Below are positions 1-8,513 of a stretch of 64,000 nt of DNA, piece after piece. The position numbers were made by a program, and so were the translations under genes. Origin of the DNA: Burkholderiales bacterium (GTDB lineage: Bacteria; Pseudomonadota; Gammaproteobacteria; Burkholderiales; SG8-41); the NCBI GenBank assembly GCA_022841375.1, contig JALHRQ010000010.1, positions 62,001 through 126,000 of the forward strand. Direction: 5' to 3'. Within the stretch, counting starts at the first letter, position 1. Each line of letters opens with the position of its first letter. The notes beneath the pieces are model-generated. The model was not told the DNA's origin. It ran no database searches and was given only the letters and a program-made list of their open reading frames with translations.

Positions 1-510
1 GGTATGGAAAACCTTGTAATGCGAGCGGCCGAGGAATTCGCCGACGCGCACGCCGCATTCGTACCCGGCAACCGAAGCGGCAATCAATTCCTTGCCGGTT
101 GCGCCGACATCCTGCGCCGCGGCCAGCACCGCAGGAAACACCACCGTGCCCGGATGCAATACCGAACTGTTGTGCAAGTCGTCCTGCTCGACAAAATGCG
201 AGGCCGCGCCGTTGACCAGCGCCGCAAAAAACGGCGAGGTGCGTTTACGCGTCAGCAGATTTTCCGCATTGCCGTCGCGCGGCCCCATCGCCGCCGCAAA
301 ACCATCAATGATCGAAACCGGACGCGCACCCTTGCCCGCCAGCGCCGAAGCGAACCAGTCGAGGAACAGTTCCTCGGTACGCGCCACCACCGGCTCCGGC
401 AGATCTTCGTAACGGATCGCGGCCAGGAAACGGCTCAGGGTTTGCGTGGGGCTGCCCGCAGGCGCCGGATTTTGTTTTTTGACTGGCATTTGCATATTGG
501 ACTCCGACAT
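1..510 (-). CDS. MmgE/PrpD family protein, N-terminal part (cut by window edge)
   Basis: Reading the minus strand from the ATG at 510 gives 170 open residues running off the left edge. The N-terminus (LSRFLAAIRYEDLPEPVV, then LFLDWFASALAG) and the segment with SHFVEQDDLHNSSVLHPG match the MmgE/PrpD fold, the family of 2-methylcitrate dehydratase and cis-aconitate decarboxylase. The DD-N-S-LHPG stretch is the usual active-site region. The substrate cannot be told from this fragment. It is divergent from the citryl-CoA-lyase-like gene with 108 bp between the starts, so a shared promoter region is likely. A second, complete PrpD-family gene lies at 43113. Confidence 0.85.
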   Translation of the reverse strand, partial: MSESNMQMPVKKQNPAPAGSPTQTLSRFLAAIRYEDLPEPVVARTEELFLDWFASALAGKGARPVSIIDGFAAAMGPRDGNAENLLTRKRTSPFFAALVNGAASHFVEQDDLHNSSVLHPGTVVFPAVLAAAQDVGATGKELIAASVAGYECGVRVGEFLGRSHYKVFHT

Positions 511-618
511 CGTAATGAACCGCCATTTTAAAGTGAAACCGCAGGCCGGCCTCTCAAAAATGCGTCAATCCGCCGCCAGTGCTAAGCTCGATTGATCCAC
601 ATCAACTCCGGACCCCCC

Positions 619-1398
619 ATGGCAAAACGTAAATCCATCCGCACCGACATCGCCTGGAGCGCGGTCGATCGCATCACCGTCAAGGGTTACGACCTGTGCA
701 CCGAAATCCTCGGCAAATTGTCGCTGGGCGACATGGCTTTTCTCGAAATCACCGACCGTCTGCCGACGCCGCGCGAATCGGTGATGTTCAACGCCATTGC
801 GGTGACCCTGGTCGAACACGGACTCACACCCAGCTCCATCGCCGCACGCATGACTTACACCGGCGCGCCGGAAGCCATGCAAGCGGCTGTGGCCGCCGGC
901 CTGTGCGGCCTCGGCAGCGTATTCGTCGGCAGCATGGAAACGGCGGCGCGCATGCTGCAGGAAGCGCTGCCCGACCCGACAGTCGATGCCGACCTCGACC
1001 AGCTGGCCGTGCAGATCGTCGAGCGCTTCCATGCGCGCAAGCAGATCGTACCCGGCATCGGTCACACGCTGCACAAACCGGTGGATCCGCGCGCGCCGCG
1101 GCTGTTCGCCATCGCTGCCGAACAGGGTTTCGACGGGCCTTATGTCCGACTCATGCAGAAAGTCGGCGCACAGGCCGAAAAGGTTTATGGCAAATCGCTG
1201 CCGGTCAACGCCACCGGTGCCATCGGCGCGATCGCCAGCGAATTGAAATTACCGTGGAAAATCGTCCGCGGCATCGGCGTGCTGGCGCGCGCCATCGGCC
1301 TGGTCGGCCACATCCTCGAGGAAATGAAAAACCCGATGGCTTATGAAATCAAACAGCGCGCCGAGGAAGAAGCCACCGCACACCTGCGGGCACAATGA
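619..1398 (+). CDS. Short citrate synthase-family protein, citryl-CoA lyase-like
   Basis: This 259-residue protein belongs to the citrate synthase superfamily but is much shorter than true citrate synthases (about 430). It keeps the condensing/cleaving core: a LVEHGLTPSS helix near residue 65 and GIGHTLHKPVDPRAPRL at 146-162, which matches the catalytic GHxxxKxxDPR motif. Short members are usually called citryl-CoA lyase or citrate synthase-like and act on acyl-CoA/oxo-acid pairs. The ATG at 619 was preferred to an upstream in-frame TTG at 592. The stop overlaps the next gene by 4 bp, so they are probably co-translated. The divergent PrpD-type gene suggests citrate- or methylcitrate-like chemistry; this is inference. 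Confidence 0.8.
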   Translation: MAKRKSIRTDIAWSAVDRITVKGYDLCTEILGKLSLGDMAFLEITDRLPTPRESVMFNAIAVTLVEHGLTPSSIAARMTYTGAPEAMQAAVAAGLCGLGSVFVGSMETAARMLQEALPDPTVDADLDQLAVQIVERFHARKQIVPGIGHTLHKPVDPRAPRLFAIAAEQGFDGPYVRLMQKVGAQAEKVYGKSLPVNATGAIGAIASELKLPWKIVRGIGVLARAIGLVGHILEEMKNPMAYEIKQRAEEEATAHLRAQ

Positions 1399-1628
1399 AA
1401 CTGGCGAACCAACAGACGCCGGATGATCATTCGCCGGTAATCAAAAAAGCCGGACTGCGCCAGGTCATGGCGACGATGTTCTGGGGCCTGTGCATGATCG
1501 GAAAAAAAGGCACCTGGGAACGCGACGGCGCGACGGTGACTCTGATTCAGGTGGTGCTGGGCGCCGCCGTCATGACCTTACTGGTAATCGGGCTGCTGCT
1601 GCTCCTGGTGCGCATCGCCATCGCTTAG
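1395..1628 (+). CDS. DUF2970 small membrane protein
   Basis: The protein has 77 residues: a soluble N-terminus, the FWGLCMIGKKGTWERD segment typical of DUF2970, and one strong C-terminal transmembrane helix (TLIQVVLGAAVMTLLVIG onward). DUF2970 is a small inner-membrane family of unknown function, common in Betaproteobacteria. It starts inside the stop of the citryl-CoA-lyase-like gene (ATGA overlap), which implies coupled translation. Confidence 0.8.
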   Translation: MKLANQQTPDDHSPVIKKAGLRQVMATMFWGLCMIGKKGTWERDGATVTLIQVVLGAAVMTLLVIGLLLLLVRIAIA

Positions 1629-1728
1629 CGACTCCGGCAATCGCTTGCAAGGCACTTGATCCAGATCAGCAAATGATGCGGCAGGGCTACTAGACTGGGC
1701 GCCATCGACGTCTACAGTCGGAGGAGCC

Positions 1729-2445
1729 ATGAAATACGAAGATCCAGCCTGCGCTTATTGCCCGCCTACCGTACGCGCCTGCCGCCATGGCGAAGCCGAA
1801 GCCCGCGGACCCGGTTACTGCCCGACCAAGGTCGATCCCGAAACGCAGTGCGCCGCGCGCGCGCTGTATGACGATGCCGAGACCCGCAAAATTGCGGTGG
1901 AATCCGCCAAAGTGGAATCAGAGGGTTACTGCAAATGGACCCGGGTCGAAGAAATCGTCCACTTCGCCAGGAATATGGGCTACCGCAAAATCGGCATCGC
2001 CAACTGCATCAGCTTTATCGACCATGCACACACGCTGTCGGGAATTCTCGAAAGCCACGGTTTCGAAGTGGTATCGGTAGCCTGCAAGAATGGCAACATC
2101 CCGAAAGAGGAACTCGGTCTCGCCGAACACGAGAAGGTACGACCGGGCCAGTTCGAGGCCCTCTGCAACCCGGTGGCACAGGCTGAACTGCTCAACGCGC
2201 ACGGCTGCGAATTCAACGTGGTGATGGGCCTGTGCATCGGCCACGACAGCCTGTTTTTCAAGTACGCCAAGGGGCTGACCACGGTGCTGGTGGCCAAAGA
2301 CCGTGTGCTGGGTCATAACCCGATCGCCGCGCTGCAACTGGCCGACAGCTACTACAGCCGCGTGTGGGGGCCCGACAAACCGGCAAAACCACAGAAACTG
2401 CCGGCAGCCGGGCGACGCAAGACCACCGAACCACAGAAACCCTGA
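1729..2445 (+). CDS. DUF1847 domain-containing protein
   Basis: The protein has 238 residues and starts at an ATG 2 nt after GGAGGAGCC. Cysteine-rich segments (CAYC...ACRHGE and GYCPTK at the N-terminus, then GYCKWTRVEE, IANCISF, SVACKNG, GCEFNVVMGLCIGHDS) are the DUF1847 signature and suggest metal or cluster binding. Function is unknown. The Lys/Pro-rich C-terminal tail (about the last 25 residues) looks disordered. It could be a separate unit or the end of the operon beginning at 619. Confidence 0.8.
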   Translation: MKYEDPACAYCPPTVRACRHGEAEARGPGYCPTKVDPETQCAARALYDDAETRKIAVESAKVESEGYCKWTRVEEIVHFARNMGYRKIGIANCISFIDHAHTLSGILESHGFEVVSVACKNGNIPKEELGLAEHEKVRPGQFEALCNPVAQAELLNAHGCEFNVVMGLCIGHDSLFFKYAKGLTTVLVAKDRVLGHNPIAALQLADSYYSRVWGPDKPAKPQKLPAAGRRKTTEPQKP

Positions 2446-2591
2446 AACGCTACCCGGCGCCGGACTTGGACGCCCCGGCCTTTTGAATTGCGCTGCAACA
2501 AAGGGCTGCGCTTGACATCGCGGTGAGGCAGCGCAGAATCCACGCTGCCGGCGCCATCCGGGTGCCATCCAATCTGGGGGAGACCAATAAT

Positions 2592-3197
2592 ATGAAACGC
2601 CTGTTTGCACTATTTGCATTTGCGGCAGCATTGTTCATCACCGGCTGTGCCCATACGCCTTCGGCAGGCTGGGTCGCATTGATCGAAGATGGAAAAGGCC
2701 TTGAAAATTTTGACCGCATCGGCGATGCCAACTGGCGCGCGGAAGGCGGACTGGTCGTTGCCGACAAAGGCAAAGGCGGCCACCTGGTGACCAAGCAGAC
2801 CTACAAGGATTTCCAGATCTACGCCGAATTCTGGGCTGATCACACGACCAACAGCGGCCTGTTCCTGCGCGCGCAGAACCCCAAGCAGATCGGCGCCAAC
2901 AATTCCTATGAAGTGAACATCTTCGACCAGCGACCCGGTCAGGAATACAGCACTGGCGGGATCGTCGACTTTGCCCGGGTGAGCCAGCCCTACCCCAAGG
3001 CCGGCGGCAAATGGAACACCTACGAGATTTTCGTCAAAGGCAGCGAAGTGACTGTCGCCCTCAATGGCGTGGTCACCTCCAGCATGAACAACAGTCAGTT
3101 CAAGGAAGGACCGTTCTCGCTGCAATACTCGACAGGCGCCAATGGCATTCCCGGCGGCGCAATCAAGTGGCGGAAGGTTATGGTACGACCGCTGTAA
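2592..3197 (+). CDS. Lipoprotein with DUF1080 (3-keto-disaccharide hydrolase-like) domain
   Basis: The protein has 201 residues. The start at 2592 follows GGGGGAG at about 2576. The N-terminus is a lipoprotein signal (MKRLFALFAFAAALFITGCAH, lipobox ITGC, lipidated Cys 19). The rest is a concanavalin-like DUF1080 domain with typical stretches GGHLVTKQTYKDFQIYAEF, NSGLFLRAQ and GKWNTYEIF. Members bind or cleave glycosides outside the cytoplasm; whether this one is catalytic is unclear. An intrinsic terminator follows directly. Confidence 0.8.
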   Translation: MKRLFALFAFAAALFITGCAHTPSAGWVALIEDGKGLENFDRIGDANWRAEGGLVVADKGKGGHLVTKQTYKDFQIYAEFWADHTTNSGLFLRAQNPKQIGANNSYEVNIFDQRPGQEYSTGGIVDFARVSQPYPKAGGKWNTYEIFVKGSEVTVALNGVVTSSMNNSQFKEGPFSLQYSTGANGIPGGAIKWRKVMVRPL

Positions 3198-3214
3198 CGA
3201 ATCCTCCCAGCACC

Positions 3215-3245
3215 CAAAAAAGCCGCGCTGAGCGCGGCTTTTTAT
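3215..3245. terminator. Bidirectional intrinsic terminator
   Basis: A perfect 10-bp stem (AAGCCGCGCT / AGCGCGGCTT) with a one-base nominal loop is flanked by A-runs on the left and T-runs on the right. It can stop transcription from both the DUF1080 lipoprotein gene (plus) and the small lipoprotein gene (minus). Confidence 0.85.
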
Positions 3246-3255
3246 TGTCCTATCG

Positions 3256-3519
3256 CTACTTGTTTGCTTTGTCCGGCTTGCCCCCATCCTTGAAAGCAGG
3301 GCTGGAGTGGTCGTTGGTCTGACCGGGTTTTGGAAAATCCGTCGGCGCATTTTTGGACACATCAGGCGCCGGAAGCCGCGGCGTGGGCTCCATGGCCGGC
3401 ACCGGATCCCCGGGTTTCATCAACGAAGGTTGCGGTGCTTCGGGAACCTTACTGTCTCTTTTCCCGCAACCACCGGCAAAAGCCGCAGCAACCATAACCA
3501 GCAACAGGTATTTTTTCAT
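3256..3519 (-). CDS. Small proline-rich lipoprotein, unknown function
   Basis: This 87-residue protein has a lipoprotein signal: MKKYLLLVMVAAAFAGGCGK, with lipobox AGGC. The mature part is Pro/Lys-rich and looks disordered. The start at 3519 was chosen because AGGATGG lies about 10 nt upstream and the signal peptide begins there; an in-frame ATG at 3531 is possible. It resembles the small orphan lipoproteins of Betaproteobacteria. No function can be assigned. Confidence 0.6.
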   Translation of the reverse strand: MKKYLLLVMVAAAFAGGCGKRDSKVPEAPQPSLMKPGDPVPAMEPTPRLPAPDVSKNAPTDFPKPGQTNDHSSPAFKDGGKPDKANK

Positions 3520-3760
3520 TGCATTGTCCATCCTGTGAATTGGAGATCTCTTCGCGGCAGTCACCCGCCTGGCCGTGCATCGGGGCAGTCGCAAATGACC
3601 GACGCCATGTGGAGAATCATCGGTTGCACGGCGCAGTCATTCCGTTCGCTATCGAACACAGACCAGAATAAGCGCAAACTGCACGACTGGCGCCACGCAG
3701 TGTTGTAACCGCCTTCAACAACCCTTAAAAACTGCTAAAACCTGGCACTGCCGGGGCTTT

Positions 3761-3789
3761 TTTACGCCCCGCTCCGCAAAAGGTATCAT
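3761..3789 (+). promoter_or_regulatory. Candidate sigma70 promoter for the oxidase gene at 3823
   Basis: TTTACG at 3761 and TATCAT at 3784 are separated by exactly 17 bp, 34 nt before the ATG at 3823. The -35 box overlaps the right part of a GGGGC...GCCCC hairpin. The remainder of the roughly 300-bp gap 3520-3822 holds no gene I can support. This is a prediction by eye. Confidence 0.35.
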
Positions 3790-3822
3790 CGCCCCTTCAA
3801 CGCAACCACCAAAAGCAAAAAC

Positions 3823-5055
3823 ATGTCCAGTGTCAGCTACGAAAACGCCGCTACCGCCGCACTGTCATCTTCGGCCCCCGGCATCCTCCAGAACATGCTG
3901 GCTCTTGATGATTTCGAAGAAGCCGCCCGGCGCGGCATTCCACGTCCGATCTTCGGTTACATCAACGGCGGCGCCGAAACCAATGCCTCACTGCACGACA
4001 ATCGCGCAGTGTGGGACGAACTGCAGTTCATTCCAAAAACGCTCGTCGACACGAGCGCGCGCTCGCTCAAGACGACCTTGATGGGCCAACAATACGACCT
4101 GCCCTTCGGCATCCCGCCGATGGGCGGCACCGGCATGGCCTGCGCTGATGGCGACGTGGCGCTGGCCCGTGCCGCAGCCCGCGCCAACATACCGATGGTG
4201 GTCAGCGGCGCCGCGCTGACGGCGCTGGAACGCGTCAAGCAGGAAGGCAAAACTGCCTGGTTCCAGGCCTACCTGCCGGGCGAGGATGACGTCATCAAAC
4301 AACTGGTCGAACGCGTCGCAAAGGCCGGCTATGACACGCTGGTGTTGACGGTGGACGTCTCCGTGCTTGCCAACCGCGAGAACAATGTGCGCACCGGTTT
4401 CAGCACGCCGCTGCGGCCTTCACTGCGGCTCGCCTGGGACATGGGTACCCGGCCGCGCTGGGCACTGAGCATGCTGCGCCACACGCTCACCCACGGCATG
4501 CCGCATTTCGAGAACATGGGCCCGCGCGTGCCGATGATCTCTGCGCTCAACCGCCAGGCCGGACGCCGCGACAAGCTGTCATGGCCCCACGTAGAGTTGA
4601 TGCGCCGGTTATGGAAAGGCAAGCTGGTTATCAAAGGAATTCTCGACCCGCAGGACGCCGCCCGCGCACGCGATGCCGGCGTGGACGGCGTGATGGTCTC
4701 CAACCACGGCGGGCGGCAACTGGACGGCGCAGTGAGCCCGTTGCGTGTGCTGCCGGCGGTCAAGGCCAATGCGGGCAACATGGCGGTGATGATGGACAGC
4801 GGTGTGCGCCGCGGCACTGACGTACTGAAGGCTCTTGCCCTCGGTGCCGATTTTGTTTTCGTCGGCCGCCCCTTTCTCTACGCAATTGCCGTCGGTGGCG
4901 AACACGGCGCGCAACACGTCATCAACCTGTTGCGCAGCGAACTGATGACTGACATGGCGCTGGTGGGCGTCAATTCACCTCAGGAAATGCGCCCGGAGCT
5001 GCTGATGGATCGTCGCGCTTACGACTGGCAGAGCGCGGGCGTGCTAAAAAAATAA
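3823..5055 (+). CDS. FMN-dependent alpha-hydroxy-acid oxidase/dehydrogenase
   Basis: This is a 410-residue member of the lactate/mandelate dehydrogenase and glycolate oxidase family, which oxidise (S)-2-hydroxy acids to 2-oxo acids with FMN in a TIM barrel. Hallmarks are GYINGGAETN (active-site Tyr followed by GGA), PMGGTGMACADGD, LTVDVSVLANRENN, KLVIKGILDPQDA, the catalytic SNHGGRQLDG (His and Arg) and the FMN-phosphate-binding MDSGVRRGTDVLKALALGA. The usual QLY strand is QAYLPGED here, so the substrate may not be lactate. No clear Shine-Dalgarno precedes the ATG. It appears monocistronic. A paralogue lies at 30861. Confidence 0.9.
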   Translation: MSSVSYENAATAALSSSAPGILQNMLALDDFEEAARRGIPRPIFGYINGGAETNASLHDNRAVWDELQFIPKTLVDTSARSLKTTLMGQQYDLPFGIPPMGGTGMACADGDVALARAAARANIPMVVSGAALTALERVKQEGKTAWFQAYLPGEDDVIKQLVERVAKAGYDTLVLTVDVSVLANRENNVRTGFSTPLRPSLRLAWDMGTRPRWALSMLRHTLTHGMPHFENMGPRVPMISALNRQAGRRDKLSWPHVELMRRLWKGKLVIKGILDPQDAARARDAGVDGVMVSNHGGRQLDGAVSPLRVLPAVKANAGNMAVMMDSGVRRGTDVLKALALGADFVFVGRPFLYAIAVGGEHGAQHVINLLRSELMTDMALVGVNSPQEMRPELLMDRRAYDWQSAGVLKK

Positions 5056-5100
5056 CAAGTAAAAACATAAGATGAGCCTGGGGGCTCACTCCCCCCTGAA

Positions 5101-5307
5101 TCAGCTGAGCACTTTGCCGCCGGACTCGACCGTTGCATTCTGCTTGATCCTGGCAAGGCCTTGGGCGTAAGAATGTGCATCAGTCTCGGTATCGAATGAA
5201 GCCAGCGCTTTGTCAAAACCTGTCTCGTTGACATTCCATTTGTTGTTTTCCCCGAGAGAAACCTTAAAAACGGTACTGCCTTTTTGATCGAATCCCATAA
5301 CTGCCAC
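5101..5307 (-). CDS. Small DUF2188-like protein
   Basis: This 68-residue protein starts at an ATG preceded by AAGGTGG. The pattern W-x-V...G-F-x-x-A...F-x-T-x-x-x-A...YA-x-x-LA (KWNVNETGFDKALASFDTET, then SYAQGLARIK) resembles DUF2188, small proteins with a beta-beta-alpha fold and unknown role. It converges on the oxidase gene. The 200 bp beyond its start hold nothing I can identify. Confidence 0.55.
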   Translation of the reverse strand: MAVMGFDQKGSTVFKVSLGENNKWNVNETGFDKALASFDTETDAHSYAQGLARIKQNATVESGGKVLS

Positions 5308-5508
5308 CTTCCATTAAATGTTCAATAATCGGCAAACTCCACAGCCCGAGTGAACCGTACTGCGTATCACAGCAGGATCACAATCAGTTTGAAGTCCGCG
5401 GCATCGTCAAACATTGTCGGGAGCATGAACGGATGAATCCGTTCGGCATCGAACATTCAGCATGGGGATTGGCGCAATGAGGCGATAACCGGCCCCTGCA
5501 CTGAGGGA

Positions 5509-6690
5509 CTAAACGGCGCCCGCCGCCTTTAGCACAGCAATCTCTGTCGTATCATAGCCCAGCTCTTTAAGGATGGATTCGCTGTGTTCACCCACTGCCG
5601 GTACCGGATCCATACGTGCTTCAAAGCCTTCAAAAGTCGCAGCGGGCAATAAAGCCGGGATCGTTCCCGCCGGCGTATTGACCTCTCTCCAGCGCTTGCG
5701 CGCCTGCAGCTGGGGGTGATCCCAGACCTGGTCCGGCGTATTGAGCCGCGAATTGGCGATATCGGCCGCATCCAGCTTTGCCACTACCTCATCGCTGGTC
5801 CAAGGTGCGAAGGTGTTCTCGATCAGCGCCACCACTTCAGCCCGCGCTGCAGTGCGCTTGGTGTTGTTGTCGTATCGCGAGTCCTTGGCCAATTCCGGCC
5901 GGCCCAGCACCTTGGCGCAGAAGTTCGCCCACTCGCGTTCGTTCTGAATTCCAAACAGAACATCGCCATCTTTGGTGCGGAAACGGCCATAAGGCACGAT
6001 GGTCGCGTGGTCCGGGCCGCTGCGCCGCGGCGCCTTGCCGGAAAAATGCGTGTAATACAACGGATGCCCCATCCACTCGGCCATGGTCTCGAACATGGTC
6101 AGGTCGATGTGCGTGCCTTCTCCCGTGCGCTCGCGGTTATAAAGTGCGCCGAGGATTGCCGCATAGGCATGCAGCCCCGTGCCGATGTCGGTAATGGAAA
6201 TACCGACTTTGGCGGGCGACTCCGGCGTCCCGGTCAGCGATATCACACCCGCTTCGCCCTGTACCAGCAGGTCGTAAGCTTTTTTCTTCGAGTACGGACC
6301 GCTGTCGCCATAACCGGAAACATCGCAAACGATCAGTCGCGGATGTTTCGCGCGTAGTTCGGCAGCACCCAGCCCCAGCCGCTTCGCCGCACCCGGCGCG
6401 AGGTTCTGGATGAACACATCGGCGCCTTCAATGAGTTTGGCGAGGATGTTCTTCGCCTCGGGATGCTTCACATCCAGCGTCAGGCTTTCCTTGGAGCGGT
6501 TGAGCCAGACGAAATAGGCTGACTGTCCTTTGACGGTCTGATCGTAGTCGCGCGCGAAGTCGCCGACTTTCGGCCGTTCGATCTTGATCACCCGCGCGCC
6601 GAGGTCGGCGAGCTGGCGTGAACAGAACGGCGCGGCGACGGCCTGCTCCAGTGCAACGACAGTAATTCCCTCCAGTGGCAGCGCAGCCAT
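5509..6690 (-). CDS. CaiB/BaiF CoA-transferase family protein (class III)
   Basis: At 393 residues this is normal length for class III CoA-transferases, which move CoA between carboxylic acids through an aspartyl-CoA thioester. The N-terminus (LEGITVVALEQAVAAPFCSR, then LGARVIKIERP) is the CoA-binding Rossmann part. The catalytic Asp of formyl-CoA transferase corresponds to Asp168 in GISITDIGTGLH. Its ATG overlaps the stop of the acyl-CoA dehydrogenase gene by one base (TGATG), so the two are translationally coupled. They probably activate an acid and then desaturate its CoA ester. Confidence 0.9.
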   Translation of the reverse strand: MAALPLEGITVVALEQAVAAPFCSRQLADLGARVIKIERPKVGDFARDYDQTVKGQSAYFVWLNRSKESLTLDVKHPEAKNILAKLIEGADVFIQNLAPGAAKRLGLGAAELRAKHPRLIVCDVSGYGDSGPYSKKKAYDLLVQGEAGVISLTGTPESPAKVGISITDIGTGLHAYAAILGALYNRERTGEGTHIDLTMFETMAEWMGHPLYYTHFSGKAPRRSGPDHATIVPYGRFRTKDGDVLFGIQNEREWANFCAKVLGRPELAKDSRYDNNTKRTAARAEVVALIENTFAPWTSDEVVAKLDAADIANSRLNTPDQVWDHPQLQARKRWREVNTPAGTIPALLPAATFEGFEARMDPVPAVGEHSESILKELGYDTTEIAVLKAAGAV

Positions 6691-7856
6691 CAGAACGACC
6701 GCGGCATGCCCAGAATATGCTCGCCGACGTAGGACAGGATCAGGTTGGTCGAAATCGGCGCCACCTGATACAGCCGCGTCTCGCGGAATTTGCGTTCGAC
6801 GTCGTATTCAGCGGCGAAACCAAAACCGCCGTGGGTCTGCAGGCACGCGTTGGCGGCTTCCCACGACGCATCCGCCGCCAGCAGCTTGGCCATATTGGCT
6901 TCGGCACCGCAGGGCTGATTGGCGTCGAACAGCGCGGCCGCCTTGTAACGCATCAGGTTGGCGGCTTCGACATTGACATAGCTGCGCGCAATCGGGAACT
7001 GCACACCCTGGTTCTTGCCAATCGGCCGGTCGAACACCACGCGGTCATTGGCATATTTGCGCGCGCGGTCGACAAACCAGTAACCGTCACCGATGCACTC
7101 TGCGGCAATCAGGATACGTTCGGCGTTCAGGCCGTCGAGGATGTATTTGAATCCACGACCTTCCTCGCCAATCAGGTTCTCAACAGGAATCTCAAGGTTG
7201 TCGAAAAACAATTCATTCGTTTCGTGATTCACCATGTTGCGGATCGGCTTGACCATCATGCCCTTGCCGATGGCCTCACGCAGGTCGACGATGAAAATCG
7301 ACATGCCTTCGGATTTTTTCTTGACCTCGGCCAGCGGCGTGGTGCGCGCCAGCAGGATCATCAGTTCGGAATGCTGGATGCGCGAGATCCACACCTTCTG
7401 GCCGTTGACGACATACTTGTCACCTTTTTTCACCGCCACGGTCTTGATTTTGGTGGTGTCGGTGCCGGCGGTAGGTTCGGTCACACCCATCGACTGCAGG
7501 CGCAGTTCGCCGGTGGCGATCTTCGGCAGGTATTTGTTTTTCTGCTCATCAGAGCCGTGACGCAGCAGCGTGCCCATGTTGTACATCTGGCCGTGGCAGG
7601 CGCCGGAATTGCCGCCACTGCGGTTGATTTCCTCCATGATGATCGACGCTTCGGTCAGCGACAGGCCGGACCCGCCGAATTCCTCGGGAATCAGCGCCGA
7701 CAGCCAGCCGGCTTCGGTCAGCGCGGTGACAAAGGCTTCGGGATAACCGCGCACATCATCGACCTGCTGCCAGTAGGCGCTGTCGAACTGGTTGCACACG
7801 GCGCGCACGCCCTCGCGAAGGTCGGCGTAATCGTTCTGGTCGGGGATCGACAACAT
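6690..7856 (-). CDS. Acyl-CoA dehydrogenase family protein
   Basis: From the ATG at 7856 this is a 388-residue FAD acyl-CoA dehydrogenase. It has the N-terminal helical domain, the beta domain (QSMGVTEPTAGTDTTKIKT, VVNGQKVWISRIQHSELMI) and the C-terminal helical domain (CLQTHGGFGFAAEYDVERKF). The usual YEGT loop carrying the catalytic Glu is APISTN here. A Glu in LDGLNAERI sits where isovaleryl-CoA and long-chain enzymes carry their base, so it is probably of that type. A longer start at 7889 has AGGGGG 12 nt upstream and cannot be excluded. It is co-transcribed with the CaiB gene. Confidence 0.88.
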   Translation of the reverse strand: MLSIPDQNDYADLREGVRAVCNQFDSAYWQQVDDVRGYPEAFVTALTEAGWLSALIPEEFGGSGLSLTEASIIMEEINRSGGNSGACHGQMYNMGTLLRHGSDEQKNKYLPKIATGELRLQSMGVTEPTAGTDTTKIKTVAVKKGDKYVVNGQKVWISRIQHSELMILLARTTPLAEVKKKSEGMSIFIVDLREAIGKGMMVKPIRNMVNHETNELFFDNLEIPVENLIGEEGRGFKYILDGLNAERILIAAECIGDGYWFVDRARKYANDRVVFDRPIGKNQGVQFPIARSYVNVEAANLMRYKAAALFDANQPCGAEANMAKLLAADASWEAANACLQTHGGFGFAAEYDVERKFRETRLYQVAPISTNLILSYVGEHILGMPRSF

Positions 7857-7974
7857 GGCTTTGAATTCGAATGAGATTAAGAGCCTCATTATAAACGAAC
7901 CCCCTGGCCGGTCCGCTGATTGGACAGCCGCGGCAAAGCGTCTAAACTGCCCGTTCCCGAATAAAGGAGCCCGT

Positions 7975-8511
7975 GTGCAAACCGACCAGCAGACCCGTGC
8001 CACAGTGTGGCCGGACCAGATTTTCGATGTACTCAAGGAAGCCGACATCTCCCAGGTGGCCTACGTGCCGGATGCCGGCCATGCCAAGCTGATCAACCGC
8101 TGCCAGGCCGAAAAATCCATGCGCACGGTGTCGCTGACCACCGAGGAAGAAGGCGTGGCGATGCTCGCCGGCTCGTGGATGGGCGGCGCCAAGGGCGTGC
8201 TGCTGATGCAGTCCAGCGGCGTCGGCAACTGCATCAACATGCTGTCGATGTTCGAGGAATGCCGTCTGCCGCTGCTGATGATCGTGACCATGCGCGGCGT
8301 CTGGGGTGAATTCAACCCGTGGCAGGTGGCGATGGGCGGCAGCACCGCTGCGGCGCTGGAAAACGCCGGCGTCATCGTGCATTCCGTGGACCGCGCCGAA
8401 GACGTCCGGGAAACCGTGCATGCCTGCACCGCACTGGCCTTCAATACGCAACGTCCGGTCGCGGTGCTGATCCAGCAGCGCGTGATTGGTTTTAAGAATT
8501 GGAGCAAATAG
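7975..8511 (+). CDS. TPP-dependent decarboxylase, PYR-domain subunit (sulfopyruvate/phosphonopyruvate type)
   Basis: The GTG at 7975 is preferred because AAAGGAG ends 5 nt before it; upstream residues overlap the divergent gene's leader. The 178-residue product is the pyrimidine-binding domain of a thiamine diphosphate enzyme. The conserved Glu lies in SLTTEEEGVAMLAGSWMGG, followed by SSGVGNCINMLSMFEECRLP. Size and a separate partner subunit match the alpha chain of sulfopyruvate decarboxylase (ComD) or split phosphonopyruvate-decarboxylase relatives. Its partner begins 2 nt after this stop. Confidence 0.82.
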   Translation: MQTDQQTRATVWPDQIFDVLKEADISQVAYVPDAGHAKLINRCQAEKSMRTVSLTTEEEGVAMLAGSWMGGAKGVLLMQSSGVGNCINMLSMFEECRLPLLMIVTMRGVWGEFNPWQVAMGGSTAAALENAGVIVHSVDRAEDVRETVHACTALAFNTQRPVAVLIQQRVIGFKNWSK

Positions 8512-8513
8512 CC

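Noticed and set aside
4-531. Long plus-strand frame of 175 residues opposite the first gene
   Set aside because: It is the antisense of the PrpD-type gene: high Arg, no motif, no ribosome site.
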